The notes beneath the pieces are model-generated. The model did not search any database. It saw only the letters and a list, made by a program, of their open reading frames with translations, and was not told where the DNA came from. This document shows, piece by piece, positions 21,550 to 31,352 of a DNA stretch of 64,000 nt (its first letter is position 1; the number at the start of each line of letters is the position of its first letter). Origin of the DNA: Salmonella enterica subsp. arizonae (lineage in GTDB: Bacteria > Pseudomonadota > Gammaproteobacteria > Enterobacterales > Enterobacteriaceae); NCBI RefSeq assembly GCF_008692845.1, contig NZ_VXJW01000008.1, forward strand, positions 107,828-171,827. Direction: 5' to 3'. Position numbers and translations under genes: made by a program.

Positions 21550-22670
21550 TGCGTTTTGTTGACGAATACCGCGCGCCGGAACAGGTAATGCAGTTAATTG
21601 AGCGCCTGCGTGAACGCGCCGCGCACCTTCCTTACACTGCCGAGCGTCCGTTGCGCATTATGGAAGTCTGCGGCGGCCATACCCATGCGATATTTAAATT
21701 TGGTCTCGATCAATTACTGCCGGAAAACGTGGAGTTTATTCACGGCCCCGGTTGTCCGGTGTGCGTGCTGCCGATGGGACGTATCGACAGTTGCGTGGAA
21801 ATCGCCAGCCATCCGGAGGTCATTTTCTGCACCTTTGGCGATGCCATGCGCGTGCCGGGCAAACAGGGGTCGCTGTTGCAGGCCAAAGCGCGCGGCGCGG
21901 ATGTCCGTATTGTTTATTCACCGATGGACGCGCTGAAGCTGGCGCAGGATAATCCGACCCGCAAAGTAGTATTCTTCGGTTTGGGCTTTGAAACCACCAT
22001 GCCGACCACCGCCATCACGCTTCAGCAGGCAAAACAACGCGACGTGCGGAACTTCTACTTTTTCTGCCAGCACATCACGCTGATCCCGACGCTGCGTAGT
22101 CTACTGGAGCAGCCGGATAACGGCATTGACGCATTTCTTGCGCCAGGCCACGTCAGCATGGTCATCGGCACCGAGGCTTACCAGTTTATCGCCGCCGATT
22201 TTAATCGTCCGCTGGTGGTGGCTGGATTCGAACCGCTTGATCTACTGCAAGGCGTGATGATGCTGGTTGAGCAGAAAATAGCGGCCCTAAGCCAGGTCGA
22301 AAATCAGTACCGTCGCGTAGTGCCGGATGCCGGAAACATGCTGGCGCAGCAGGCCATCGCCGATGTGTTCTGCGTTAATGGCGACAGCGAATGGCGCGGC
22401 TTGGGCGTGATTGAATCTTCCGGCGTCCACCTGACGCCAGAGTATCAGCGTTTTGACGCCGAAGCGCATTTCCGTCCAGCGCCGCAGCAGGTCTATGACG
22501 ATCCGCGCGCCCGCTGCGGCGAAGTGCTGACCGGCAGATGCAAGCCGCATCAGTGTCCGCTATTTGGTAAAACGTGTAACCCTGAGACTGCATTCGGCGC
22601 TCTGATGGTCTCTTCAGAAGGCGCATGCGCCGCCTGGTATCAGTATCGTCAGCAGGAGTGTGAAGTTTGA
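21549..22670 (+). CDS. hypD: Hydrogenase maturation iron-sulfur protein HypD
   Basis: 373-aa [4Fe-4S] protein, the scaffold on which the Fe(CN)2CO unit is built with HypC. The conserved Cys41 in E-V-C-G-G-H-T-H and the G-P-G-C-P-V-C pair (Cys69, Cys72) are present. The C-terminal Cys-rich region (about 325-365) would hold the iron-sulfur cluster. Confidence 0.96.
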   Translation: MRFVDEYRAPEQVMQLIERLRERAAHLPYTAERPLRIMEVCGGHTHAIFKFGLDQLLPENVEFIHGPGCPVCVLPMGRIDSCVEIASHPEVIFCTFGDAMRVPGKQGSLLQAKARGADVRIVYSPMDALKLAQDNPTRKVVFFGLGFETTMPTTAITLQQAKQRDVRNFYFFCQHITLIPTLRSLLEQPDNGIDAFLAPGHVSMVIGTEAYQFIAADFNRPLVVAGFEPLDLLQGVMMLVEQKIAALSQVENQYRRVVPDAGNMLAQQAIADVFCVNGDSEWRGLGVIESSGVHLTPEYQRFDAEAHFRPAPQQVYDDPRARCGEVLTGRCKPHQCPLFGKTCNPETAFGALMVSSEGACAAWYQYRQQECEV

Positions 22671-23677
22671 ACAATATACAACTCGCCCACGGTAGCGGCG
22701 GTCAGGCTATGCAACAGTTGATTAATAGTCTGTTTATGGAGGCCTTTGCCAACCCGTGGCTGGCGGAACAAGAAGATCAGGCGCGTCTGGATCTGGCGCC
22801 ACTGACGGCGGAGGGCGACCGTCTGGCGTTTTCTACCGATAGCTATGTGATCGATCCGCTCTTTTTCCCCGGCGGCAATATCGGCAAACTGGCGATTTGC
22901 GGTACGGCGAACGACGTTGCGGTGAGCGGCGCGATCCCCCGCTATCTCTCCTGCGGCTTTATCCTTGAAGAAGGGCTGCCGATGGAGACGTTAAAAAACG
23001 TGGTAAATAGCATGGCGGCGACCGCGCGGGAAGCGGGTATCGCCATTGTAACCGGCGACACCAAAGTTGTGCAGCGCGGCGCGGCGGATAAATTGTTTAT
23101 CAACACCGCCGGCATGGGGGCGATTCCCGCCGATATTCGCTGGGGCGCGCAGACGTTAAGCGCTGGCGATGTGCTGTTAGTCAGCGGTACGCTTGGCGAT
23201 CACGGCGCCACTATCCTCAATCTGCGCGAGCAACTGGGGCTGGATGGCGAGCTGGCGAGTGACTGCGCAGTATTAACGCCGCTTATTCAGACGCTGCGTC
23301 ATATAAACGGAGTGAAGGCATTGCGTGACGCCACGCGCGGCGGCGTAAATGCGGTCGCCCATGAGTTTGCGGCGGCCTGCGGTTTCGGTATTGAATTGTC
23401 CGAATCCGCACTTCCGCTCAAGCCTGCCGTGCGGGGCGTCTGCGAGCTGTTGGGGCTAGATGCTCTGAACTTCGCCAATGAAGGTAAACTGGTGATTGCC
23501 GTTGAGCGGCAGGCCGCAGAGCAGGCGCTGGCGGCGTTACGCGCGCATCCGCTGGGAAGTGATGCGGCGCTGATTGGCGAAGTCGTGGAGCGCAAAGGCG
23601 TTCGCTTAGCCGGACTCTATGGCGTGAAGCGAACCCTTGATTTGCCACACGCCGAACCGCTGCCTCGTATATGCTGA
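22667..23677 (+). CDS. hypE: Carbamoyl dehydratase HypE
   Basis: 336-aa ATP-dependent enzyme (PurM-like fold) that dehydrates the carbamoyl group received from HypF into a thiocyanate on its C-terminal cysteine. The terminal P-R-I-C (Cys336) is intact. It starts with TTG, which overlaps the hypD stop (TTGA), after a CAGGAG ribosome site; the start is fixed by the match to E. coli HypE. It is the last gene of the hyp operon before fhlA. Confidence 0.95.
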   Translation: MNNIQLAHGSGGQAMQQLINSLFMEAFANPWLAEQEDQARLDLAPLTAEGDRLAFSTDSYVIDPLFFPGGNIGKLAICGTANDVAVSGAIPRYLSCGFILEEGLPMETLKNVVNSMAATAREAGIAIVTGDTKVVQRGAADKLFINTAGMGAIPADIRWGAQTLSAGDVLLVSGTLGDHGATILNLREQLGLDGELASDCAVLTPLIQTLRHINGVKALRDATRGGVNAVAHEFAAACGFGIELSESALPLKPAVRGVCELLGLDALNFANEGKLVIAVERQAAEQALAALRAHPLGSDAALIGEVVERKGVRLAGLYGVKRTLDLPHAEPLPRIC

Positions 23678-23683
23678 TACACA

Positions 23684-23751
23684 GCCCGGTGGCGCTACGC
23701 TTATCGGGCCTGACTCGTAGCTACCGGATAAGCGTCAGCGCCATCCGGCAA
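23684..23751. repeat. BIME between hypE and fhlA
   Basis: Two facing REP units (CCCGGTGGCGCTACGCTTATCGGGCC and ACCGGATAAGCGTCAGCGCCATCCGGC). It could lower or tune read-through from the hyp operon into fhlA. Confidence 0.8.
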
Positions 23752-23823
23752 AAATGTAAAACGAATACCTATAATTCATAGACCTTTTCGCACCGCGCTG
23801 CGGTATTTTCCTGGAAAAGCAAC

Positions 23824-25902
23824 ATGTCGTATACACCCATGAGCGATCTTGGACAGCAAGGCTTGTTCGATATCACTCGTACCTTATTGCAGCAGCCCGA
23901 TTTGGCGTCGCTCAGTGAAGCGCTTTCGCAACTGGTAAAGCGCTCTGCGCTCGCCGACAGCGCTGGCATTGTGCTATGGCAGGCGCAATCGCAACGCGCA
24001 CAATATTATGCGACGCGAGAAAATGGCCGTCCTGTTGAATATGAAGATGAAACCGTACTGGCGCACGGCCCGGTACGTCGCATCCTCTCTCGCCCCGATG
24101 CGTTGCACTGTAATTTCCATGAGTTTACCGAAACCTGGCCGCAACTTGCCACAAGCGGCCTCTACCCTGAATTTGGTCACTACTGCCTGCTCCCTTTAGC
24201 TGCAGAAGGCCGTATTTTCGGCGGCTGTGAGTTTATCCGTCAGGAAGATCGCCCCTGGAGTGAAAAGGAGTATGACCGTCTGCATACGTTTACCCAAATT
24301 GTCGGCGTGGTTGCCGAGCAAATACAAAACCGGGTAAACAATAATGTCGATTATGATCTGTTGTGCCGCGAGCGCGATAACTTCCGTATTCTGGTTGCGA
24401 TCACCAACGCCGTCCTGTCGCGTCTGGATATTGACGAACTGGTAAGCGAAGTTGCTAAAGAGATTCACCACTATTTCAACATCGACGCGATCAGCATTGT
24501 GTTGCGCAGCCATCGCAAAAATAAACTGAATATTTACTCCACCCACTACCTTGATGAGCGTCACCCGGCGCACGAACAGAGTGAAGTCGACGAAGCCGGC
24601 ACGCTCACGGAGCGCGTCTTTAAGAGTAAAGAGATGCTGCTTATCAACCTCAACGAACGCGATCCGCTTGCCCCTTATGAACGAATGTTGTTCGACACCT
24701 GGGGCAATCAGATCCAGACGCTCTGTCTGCTGCCGTTGATGTCCGGCAATACGATGCTTGGCGTGCTCAAACTGGCGCAGTGCGAAGAAAAAGTGTTTAC
24801 CACCGCCAACCTGAAGCTGCTGCGCCAGATTGCCGAACGGGTAGCGATTGCGGTGGATAATGCGCTGGCCTATCAGGAAATCCACCGTCTGAAAGAACGC
24901 CTGGTCGATGAAAATCTGGCGCTCACGGAGCAGCTTAATAACGTCGACAGCGAATTTGGCGAGATCATCGGGCGCAGCGAAGCGATGTACAACGTACTAA
25001 AGCAGGTTGAGATGGTGGCGCAGAGCGACAGTACCGTGCTGATTCTGGGCGAAACGGGAACCGGTAAGGAGTTGATTGCCCGCGCCATTCACAACCTGAG
25101 CGGACGTAGCGGGCGCAGAATGGTAAAGATGAACTGCGCCGCGATGCCGGCGGGTCTGCTGGAAAGTGATCTGTTTGGTCATGAGCGCGGCGCGTTTACC
25201 GGCGCCAGCGCGCAGCGGATTGGCCGTTTCGAGCTGGCGGATAAAAGCTCGCTGTTTCTGGATGAAGTGGGCGACATGCCGCTGGAGCTACAGCCTAAGC
25301 TGTTGCGCGTCCTTCAGGAACAAGAGTTTGAACGTCTCGGCAGTAATAAACTGATCCAGACCGACGTGCGGCTGATCGCCGCCACTAACCGCGATCTGAA
25401 AAAAATGGTCGCCGACCGCGAATTCCGCAACGATCTCTACTATCGGCTGAATGTTTTTCCGATCCAGCTTCCTCCATTACGCGAACGCCCGGAAGATATT
25501 CCGCTACTGGTCAAAGCGTTTACCTTTAAAATCGCCCGCCGAATGGGCCGTAATATCGACAGTATTCCCGCCGAAACGCTGCGCACGCTCAGCGGCATGG
25601 AATGGCCGGGAAACGTACGCGAACTGGAGAATGTCGTCGAGCGCGCCGTCCTGCTGACGCGCGGCAACGTGCTACAACTGTCGCTGCCGGATATCGCCGC
25701 CGTCACGCCCGATACCCCGCCTGTTGCTACTGAAATCGCCAAAGAGGGCGAAGATGAATATCAGCTTATTGTACGCGTATTGAAAGAGACTAACGGCGTA
25801 GTGGCTGGACCAAAAGGCGCGGCGCAGCGTCTGGGGCTTAAACGAACTACCCTGCTTTCGCGTATGAAGCGATTAGGCATTGATAAAGACGCGTTAGCGT
25901 AA
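23824..25902 (+). CDS. fhlA: Formate hydrogenlyase transcriptional activator FhlA
   Basis: 692-aa formate-responsive sigma-54 activator of hyc, hyp, hydN-hypF and fdhF. It has an N-terminal region with two GAF domains (about 25-170 and 200-350), an AAA+ domain (Walker A G-E-T-G-T-G-K-E near 408-415, G-A-F-T-G-A near 458) and a C-terminal Fis-type HTH (R-L-G-L-K-R-T-T-L). Unlike NorR it has no receiver-type sensor; formate is sensed by the N-terminal region. It lies downstream of hypE on the same strand and can also be read from its own promoter. Confidence 0.96.
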   Translation: MSYTPMSDLGQQGLFDITRTLLQQPDLASLSEALSQLVKRSALADSAGIVLWQAQSQRAQYYATRENGRPVEYEDETVLAHGPVRRILSRPDALHCNFHEFTETWPQLATSGLYPEFGHYCLLPLAAEGRIFGGCEFIRQEDRPWSEKEYDRLHTFTQIVGVVAEQIQNRVNNNVDYDLLCRERDNFRILVAITNAVLSRLDIDELVSEVAKEIHHYFNIDAISIVLRSHRKNKLNIYSTHYLDERHPAHEQSEVDEAGTLTERVFKSKEMLLINLNERDPLAPYERMLFDTWGNQIQTLCLLPLMSGNTMLGVLKLAQCEEKVFTTANLKLLRQIAERVAIAVDNALAYQEIHRLKERLVDENLALTEQLNNVDSEFGEIIGRSEAMYNVLKQVEMVAQSDSTVLILGETGTGKELIARAIHNLSGRSGRRMVKMNCAAMPAGLLESDLFGHERGAFTGASAQRIGRFELADKSSLFLDEVGDMPLELQPKLLRVLQEQEFERLGSNKLIQTDVRLIAATNRDLKKMVADREFRNDLYYRLNVFPIQLPPLRERPEDIPLLVKAFTFKIARRMGRNIDSIPAETLRTLSGMEWPGNVRELENVVERAVLLTRGNVLQLSLPDIAAVTPDTPPVATEIAKEGEDEYQLIVRVLKETNGVVAGPKGAAQRLGLKRTTLLSRMKRLGIDKDALA

Positions 25903-25938
25903 CGGGGTGTAGGGCGGCGGCGCAGGCACCTTACCCGG

Positions 25939-25986
25939 ACAGGAGGTTATGCGCGCCCCAGGACTGGCGCTTCCTGTTCATTTTTT
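25939..25986 (+). terminator. Putative rho-independent terminator of fhlA
   Basis: Imperfect hairpin with outer ACAGGA/TCCTGT and inner GCGCC/GGCGC pairs followed by a T6 run. The T-run is at the same time the last codons of the convergent ygbA. Confidence 0.5.
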
Positions 25987-26322
25987 GCGCTGATATTTTT
26001 CCGGTAATTCCGGAACGGGGCGCTTATCGTCAATAAAGTGCCGCACGGTCAGAACAGGGTGCCGCCAGAGCATTCTCGGCCCTGCCCAACGCATAATCTG
26101 CTTCATCTCCTCGCGTCTGGCCGGTTGATAGCAGTGCACCGGGCACTGCTTACAGGCTGGTTTGTCCTCGCCAAATACGCACTTATCAAGGCGTTTTTGC
26201 GCGTAGGAAAACAATGCATCATAATGCGCCTCATCATTGGAAGCTTGCGGACACCGACTCGCGTAGAGCGCGATCATTTTTTTGATGGTCAGCTTTTCGC
26301 GAGCGATACGGTTACCAGACAT
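25978..26322 (-). CDS. ygbA: Nitrous-stress-associated small protein YgbA
   Basis: 114-aa protein of unknown biochemical role with four Cys in a compact group (C-P-Q-A and C-V-F-G-E-D-K-P-A-C-K-Q-C-P-V-H-C), suggesting a metal site. In E. coli it is in the NsrR nitric-oxide regulon. It lies between fhlA and mutS in E. coli, and marks here the last backbone gene before SPI-1 DNA. Confidence 0.9.
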   Translation of the reverse strand: MSGNRIAREKLTIKKMIALYASRCPQASNDEAHYDALFSYAQKRLDKCVFGEDKPACKQCPVHCYQPARREEMKQIMRWAGPRMLWRHPVLTVRHFIDDKRPVPELPEKYQRKK

Positions 26323-26404
26323 CGTGTCCTCTCCGAATATTAATGTGTATTTATTTTACACCTTATCCCTCTTTAACACTATGACTGCGTATCGTCGCGC
26401 TCAC

Positions 26405-26467
26405 GCAAATAAGAATTATTTTCATTTATTCATACCTTGTGCTATATAACATAGCAAAGGCTATATT
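26405..26467. promoter_or_regulatory. sitA operator: Fur-like box and MntR box
   Basis: AACATAGCAAAGGCTATATT at 26448-26467 closely matches the MntR palindrome (AACATAGCAAAGGCTATGTT). An AT-rich AAATAAGAATTATTTTCATTTATT at 26405-26430 resembles a Fur box. Together they indicate repression of sitABCD by manganese and iron, as known for Salmonella sit. Confidence 0.8.
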
Positions 26468-26503
26468 CGATGATTAATTAACCATATTGTTGTGAGGGAT
26501 ACT

Positions 26504-27421
26504 ATGACGAATCTGCGTCGTCTGAAAACACTCCTGATTGTCGGCATTGTAGCGATGCTCGCGCTATCGTCGGCCTATGCAAAAGAGAAATTTAAAGTAA
26601 TCACCACGTTTACCGTTATTGCCGACATGGCGAAAAACGTGGCGGGCGACGCAGCGGAAGTCAGCTCGATTACCAAGCCCGGCGCTGAAATCCATGAATA
26701 TCAGCCAACGCCCGGCGATATTAAACGAGCGCAGGGGGCCCAGCTTATCCTCGCGAATGGTCTGAACCTGGAGCGGTGGTTCGCCCGCTTTTATCAGCAC
26801 CTTTCCGGCGTACCGGAAGTGGTCGTCTCCACCGGCGTCAAGCCGATGGGGATTACCGAAGGCCCGTACAACGGTAAACCTAACCCGCACGCCTGGATGT
26901 CGGCAGAAAACGCGCTGATTTATGTCGATAACATTCGCGACGCGCTGGTGAAGTACGATCCGGATAATGCGGAGATCTATAAGCAAAACGCCGAACGCTA
27001 TAAAGCGAAAATTCGCCAGTTGGCCGATCCGCTACGCGCCGAACTGGAAAAAATCCCCGCCGATCAGCGCTGGCTGGTCACCAGCGAAGGCGCTTTCTCT
27101 TACCTGGCGCGCGATAACAACATGAAAGAGCTCTATCTCTGGCCAATTAACGCCGATCAACAGGGTACGCCAAAACAGGTGCGTAAAGTGATTGATACCA
27201 TTAAAAAGCACCATATTCCCGCCATCTTTAGCGAGAGTACGGTTTCCGATAAACCTGCCCGCCAGGTCGCGCGTGAAGCCGGCGCGCATTATGGCGGCGT
27301 GCTGTATGTCGATTCTCTGAGCGCCGCCGATGGTCCTGTACCAACCTATCTGGATCTGCTCCGTGTCACTACCGAAACCATCGTCAAGGGCATTAACGAC
27401 GGACTGAGGAGTCAACAATGA
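26504..27421 (+). CDS. sitA: Mn2+/Fe2+ ABC transporter substrate-binding protein SitA
   Basis: 305-aa periplasmic metal-binding protein (cluster A-I). A signal peptide with a cleavage site after S-S-A-Y-A (residue 26) is clear. The metal ligands expected for the family are His64, His129 (N-P-H-A-W), Glu195 and Asp270. The start at 26504 follows GTGAGGG; the frame is open four codons upstream. First of sitABCD. Confidence 0.96.
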   Translation: MTNLRRLKTLLIVGIVAMLALSSAYAKEKFKVITTFTVIADMAKNVAGDAAEVSSITKPGAEIHEYQPTPGDIKRAQGAQLILANGLNLERWFARFYQHLSGVPEVVVSTGVKPMGITEGPYNGKPNPHAWMSAENALIYVDNIRDALVKYDPDNAEIYKQNAERYKAKIRQLADPLRAELEKIPADQRWLVTSEGAFSYLARDNNMKELYLWPINADQQGTPKQVRKVIDTIKKHHIPAIFSESTVSDKPARQVAREAGAHYGGVLYVDSLSAADGPVPTYLDLLRVTTETIVKGINDGLRSQQ

Positions 27422-28239
27422 GTCAATCTGCGATTACCGTTGATCAAGTCACGGTGACGTATCGCAACGGCCATACCGCCCTACGGGATGCCACTTTTCA
27501 GGTGCCTGGCGGTACAATCTCCGCTCTGGTAGGCGTAAATGGTTCCGGTAAATCTACGTTATTTAAAGCGTTAATGGGCTTTGTGCATCTTGCGCAGGGC
27601 GATATCACTATCCTGCAACAGTCGGTCAATACAGCGCTGAAAAAAAACCTCATTGCTTATGTTCCGCAATCGGAAGAAGTGGACTGGTCATTTCCGGTAC
27701 TGGTGGAAGATGTGGTGATGATGGGACGCTACGGCCATATGGGCTGGCTGCGCCGTCCCACAGCGCATGACCACGCCTGTGTTGATGCCGCGCTGGCGCG
27801 GGTGGATATGCAGGAGTATCGCCACCGGCAGATTGGCGAGCTGTCCGGCGGACAGAAAAAACGCGTGTTTCTCGCCAGGGCCATCGCTCAGGATGGCCAG
27901 GTGATCCTGCTGGATGAACCTTTTACCGGCGTAGATGTAAAAACCGAAGCACGAATCATCGATCTGCTACGGGAACTGCGCGATGAAGGTCGTACCATGC
28001 TGGTATCAACGCATAATCTCGGCTCCGTCACTGAGTTTTGCGACTATACGGTCATGATTAAAGGGACCGTGCTGGCCAGCGGTCCGACAGAAACTACTTT
28101 TACCGCTGCTAATCTGGAACAGGCGTTTAGCGGCGTTCTACGCCATATCGCGCTAAGCGGCGGCGAAGAGCACATCATCACCGATGACGAGCGCCCCTTT
28201 ATTTCCCGGCGTGTAGCCAGTGGAGGAAAATCGTCATGA
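27418..28239 (+). CDS. sitB: Mn2+/Fe2+ ABC transporter ATPase SitB
   Basis: 273-aa ABC ATPase energising metal uptake. Walker [10 protein letters not shown] (about 40-48), signature L-S-G-G-Q-K-K-R (about 142-149) and Walker B V-I-L-L-D-E-P-F are complete. It overlaps sitA and sitC by 4 bases each. Confidence 0.96.
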   Translation: MSQSAITVDQVTVTYRNGHTALRDATFQVPGGTISALVGVNGSGKSTLFKALMGFVHLAQGDITILQQSVNTALKKNLIAYVPQSEEVDWSFPVLVEDVVMMGRYGHMGWLRRPTAHDHACVDAALARVDMQEYRHRQIGELSGGQKKRVFLARAIAQDGQVILLDEPFTGVDVKTEARIIDLLRELRDEGRTMLVSTHNLGSVTEFCDYTVMIKGTVLASGPTETTFTAANLEQAFSGVLRHIALSGGEEHIITDDERPFISRRVASGGKSS

Positions 28240-29096
28240 ACTGGCTTGTCGAGCCGTTTGGCTATCAGTATATGCTCAACGCGATGTGGGTCTCCGCGAT
28301 GGTGGGCGGCCTGTGCGCGTTTCTCTCCTGCTATTTGATGCTCAAAGGCTGGTCGCTAATTGGGGATGCGCTATCTCACTCTATTGTGCCTGGCGTCGCG
28401 GGCGCCTGGATGTTGGGGCTGCCCTTCTCGCTCGGCGCATTTCTTTCCGGCGGGCTGGCGGCAGGGAGTATGCTTTTTCTTAACCAACGCTCACGCCTGA
28501 AAGAAGACGCGATTATCGGGCTTATCTTCTCCTCTTTTTTTGGCGTCGGCCTTTTTATGGTTTCGCTCAATCCAATGTCGGTGAATATCCAGACGATTAT
28601 TCTCGGCAACGTGCTGGCGATCGCGCCAGCGGATATTGTGCAACTGGCGATTATCGGCGTGGTCTCGCTGACAATTCTGCTGTTAAAGTGGAAAGATTTG
28701 ATGGTCGTCTTTTTCGATGAAACCCATGCGCGTTCCATCGGCCTTAATCCAGGTCTTCTAAAGCTGTTGTTTTTCACCCTATTGTCCGTCTCCACCGTGG
28801 CCGCCTTACAAACCGTCGGGGCGTTCCTGGTAATCTGTCTTGTCGTCACGCCGGGCGCAACGGCCTGGTTACTCACCGAGCGTTTTCCACGTCTGCTCGT
28901 GATTGCCGTAATGATTGGCAGCCTGACCAGTTTTTTAGGCGCCTGGCTAAGCTACTGGCTGGATGGCGCCACTGGCGGGATTATTGTCGTCATGCAAACC
29001 TTACTGTTCATCACGGCCTTTATTTTCGCCCCGAAGCACGGTCTGTTAGCCAACCGTCGGCGCGCCCGCCTGCATAAGGAGCCGTCATGTTCTTAA
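28236..29096 (+). CDS. sitC: Mn2+/Fe2+ ABC transporter permease SitC
   Basis: 286-aa permease of the ABC-3 (zinc/manganese) family with about eight hydrophobic helices and the conserved G-D-A-L-S-H-S motif (about 44-50). It is paralogous to SitD (G-D-A-M-S-H-A). It overlaps sitD by 10 bases. Confidence 0.95.
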   Translation: MNWLVEPFGYQYMLNAMWVSAMVGGLCAFLSCYLMLKGWSLIGDALSHSIVPGVAGAWMLGLPFSLGAFLSGGLAAGSMLFLNQRSRLKEDAIIGLIFSSFFGVGLFMVSLNPMSVNIQTIILGNVLAIAPADIVQLAIIGVVSLTILLLKWKDLMVVFFDETHARSIGLNPGLLKLLFFTLLSVSTVAALQTVGAFLVICLVVTPGATAWLLTERFPRLLVIAVMIGSLTSFLGAWLSYWLDGATGGIIVVMQTLLFITAFIFAPKHGLLANRRRARLHKEPSCS

Positions 29097-29935
29097 CAAC
29101 GTTACTGGAGCCGTTTCAGTTCGATTTTATGGTAAACGCCCTTATGGTTTCGGTCATTGTGTCGATTCCCTGCGCCTTGCTGTCAGTATTTTTAGTATTA
29201 AAAGGTTGGGCGTTAATGGGAGATGCAATGAGTCATGCCGTATTCCCCGGGGTCGTGCTGGCATATATTGTGGGGATTCCCCTGGCAATTGGCGCTTTCA
29301 TTGCCGGATTATTTTGCGCTATCGCGACCGGTTATCTGGACGAGAACAGCCGCATCAAACGTGATACGGTGATGGGCATCGTCTTTTCCGGGATGTTTGG
29401 CGCAGGTCTGGTGCTCTATGTCTCTATTCAATCGGAAGTGCATCTGGATCACATCCTGTTCGGCGATATGCTGGGCGTATCGCTGGGAGATATCATGCAA
29501 ACGGCGATTATTGCGCTGGGTATTGCATTAATTATTGGGCTGAAATGGAAAGATCTCCTGCTATATGCTTTTGACCCGCACCAGGCGAAAGCATGCGGAC
29601 TGAATACCACGCTACTGCATTACGGCTTATTGTGTATGATTGCGCTAACTATCGTCGCCACGCTGAAATCGGTGGGGATTATTCTGTCGATCTCACTGCT
29701 TATCGCCCCCGGCGCGATTGCCATTTTGCTGACGCGACGCTTTGCGCGCGCACTGGGTTTAGCGGTTAGTCTGTCAGTGATTACCGCTTTTGCCGGCGTC
29801 TATCTGTCATTTTATTTTGATAGCGCGCCAGCGCCGACCATTGTGGTATTGTTTGCCATCGTATTTATTGCGGCATTTATTTACTCAACATGGCGCGACA
29901 GGCGTAACGAAGTCGTACCAAAGGCGCACGGTTAA
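29087..29935 (+). CDS. sitD: Mn2+/Fe2+ ABC transporter permease SitD
   Basis: 282-aa second permease of the Sit transporter, same family as SitC, with about eight membrane helices. Last gene of the operon. In S. Typhimurium avrA follows in the next interval; here the next gene is sprB. Confidence 0.95.
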   Translation: MFLTTLLEPFQFDFMVNALMVSVIVSIPCALLSVFLVLKGWALMGDAMSHAVFPGVVLAYIVGIPLAIGAFIAGLFCAIATGYLDENSRIKRDTVMGIVFSGMFGAGLVLYVSIQSEVHLDHILFGDMLGVSLGDIMQTAIIALGIALIIGLKWKDLLLYAFDPHQAKACGLNTTLLHYGLLCMIALTIVATLKSVGIILSISLLIAPGAIAILLTRRFARALGLAVSLSVITAFAGVYLSFYFDSAPAPTIVVLFAIVFIAAFIYSTWRDRRNEVVPKAHG

Positions 29936-30216
29936 AAGCAGCTTTCAGAAGATGCAATATGGTTGTTGAAATAGAAAACCGCCATATATCTGTTGTGAGC
30001 TAGTATGGTAAGCAGCTATCTTTAAATTTACTGGAAATAAGCGTAAAGATGAGCTGCTTGCTCCTTCACATTTTTCCTGTGTCGAAAATAGTTGTTCAGA
30101 GTTTGGCTAACCCAACATAATATAATTATTTCTCATTAAGGTCTGTAAAATCCAGGCATATACGCAGTTTATAACTATGAGTGATAGCAGATAATTCTTG
30201 CTCAATAGATTGCGTT
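29936..30216. other. sitD-sprB gap without avrA
   Basis: An AT-rich interval of 281 bases with no open frame of meaningful length and no recognisable AvrA fragment. In S. Typhimurium the YopJ-family acetyltransferase gene avrA lies here. Confidence 0.7.
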
Positions 30217-30972
30217 TTAATTCATTCCTACCGCAACCGGCAAAGGACAATTATCGTCCTGTACGCTACGGTTATGTGCAACAGTAGTGCGCTGTAAATG
30301 CGCGTCTAACTTTAGCCCGCGGAACAGCGACAGCGGTGAAGAGTCCATCCCCAAACGATGCATCATCTTCTTGCGATAAATACTGACAGTTTTCGTTCCC
30401 AGACCAAATTTTTTCGCCAGTTCAATTGCCGGATACCCGGAAGATAATAATATTAGCAACGCATATTTGGCCTGGGTGACACCGGGCGGTAGATTCCACC
30501 AGGCATATTGATTAATATTAAATAGTACCTCTTCCGGCGTCTCATTAACATTAAAAGCATACGTAGTAGCCACGGTTTTCCGCTGTGGCCTGTGGCAAAA
30601 ACGCAACCAGGCTTCCGGAAGACGGGGTTTCTCTCGATCCGGGCGGATAATGCAGGATAACTCGTCTTTTAAAACATAATCCATAACGCCAAAATATTGC
30701 AGCACACAGCGATCGATATAATACAAGCGATCTGCCACTACCAGAACTTTACGGCTCTGCAACCGCGACTGCAACGCATGAAAAAGATAAACATGCTCAT
30801 GAGGGTTCAAAGATAAAATCAGCCCGGCATCCGGCATAGCGGATATAGAATGCAGGAGGGCGGTTAACGAGTTACACGTTTTGACGCGCTTTTCCGGGTA
30901 TTTTTGCTTAAAGATGGACTCAAGGGCATAACAATTAGTCCAGTTAATACCGTATATGATTACATTTTTCAT
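30217..30972 (-). CDS. sprB: SPI-1 LuxR-type regulator SprB
   Basis: 251-aa transcription factor with a C-terminal LuxR/NarL-type HTH (about 170-225, ending A-I-E-L-A-K-K-F-G-L-G-T-K-T-V-S-I-Y). In S. Typhimurium it is induced by HilA and links SPI-1 to SPI-4 and hilD control. I start at M-K-N-V-I-I (30972), which follows AAGGATAAACAA; an upstream frame of 21 codons lacks such a site. The N-terminal half resembles a response-regulator fold without an obvious phospho-acceptor set. Confidence 0.93.
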   Translation of the reverse strand: MKNVIIYGINWTNCYALESIFKQKYPEKRVKTCNSLTALLHSISAMPDAGLILSLNPHEHVYLFHALQSRLQSRKVLVVADRLYYIDRCVLQYFGVMDYVLKDELSCIIRPDREKPRLPEAWLRFCHRPQRKTVATTYAFNVNETPEEVLFNINQYAWWNLPPGVTQAKYALLILLSSGYPAIELAKKFGLGTKTVSIYRKKMMHRLGMDSSPLSLFRGLKLDAHLQRTTVAHNRSVQDDNCPLPVAVGMN

Positions 30973-31352
30973 TTGTTTATCCTTTTCTGAAACCTGACCA
31001 CAGCTTCGGTAATGATTTTTCTTCCTGGGCGGCAACTGCGCAAGCGGATTCCCCTTACAAAAAACGTAATAAGGCTTGATACGTTATCATATGCGCAATG
31101 CCGTTACCGAAATGAATTCCTTTTACAAATCTGATAATGATTAAATTTTATTTTTTAGTTTACTGCAATCTTTTGCATTGCAATGATTACTGCATTTCTT
31201 ACGATCTGGTATGTAAGGTAATGAACGCTTTCGCTACTCTTTTATTACCTGCGTATCACTGGCATAGTGATACCATAATATATACTCTTATTAAGAGATA
31301 TATTTTCGCATCTGTAAAACAAACAGATAGTAACGCCTAAAATAATATCTAT
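30973..31352. other. sprB-hilC interval (AT-rich)
   Basis: Upstream region of sprB and downstream region of hilC. It contains no convincing gene; one 67-codon frame on the plus strand has no ribosome site and looks accidental. Confidence 0.6.

Noticed and set aside
26492..26503. Upstream start for sitA (four extra codons)
   Set aside because: The ATG at 26504 has the better-placed ribosome site and gives the known signal peptide.
31137..31340. 67-codon plus-strand frame between sprB and hilC
   Set aside because: AT-rich chance frame, no ribosome site and no conserved motif.
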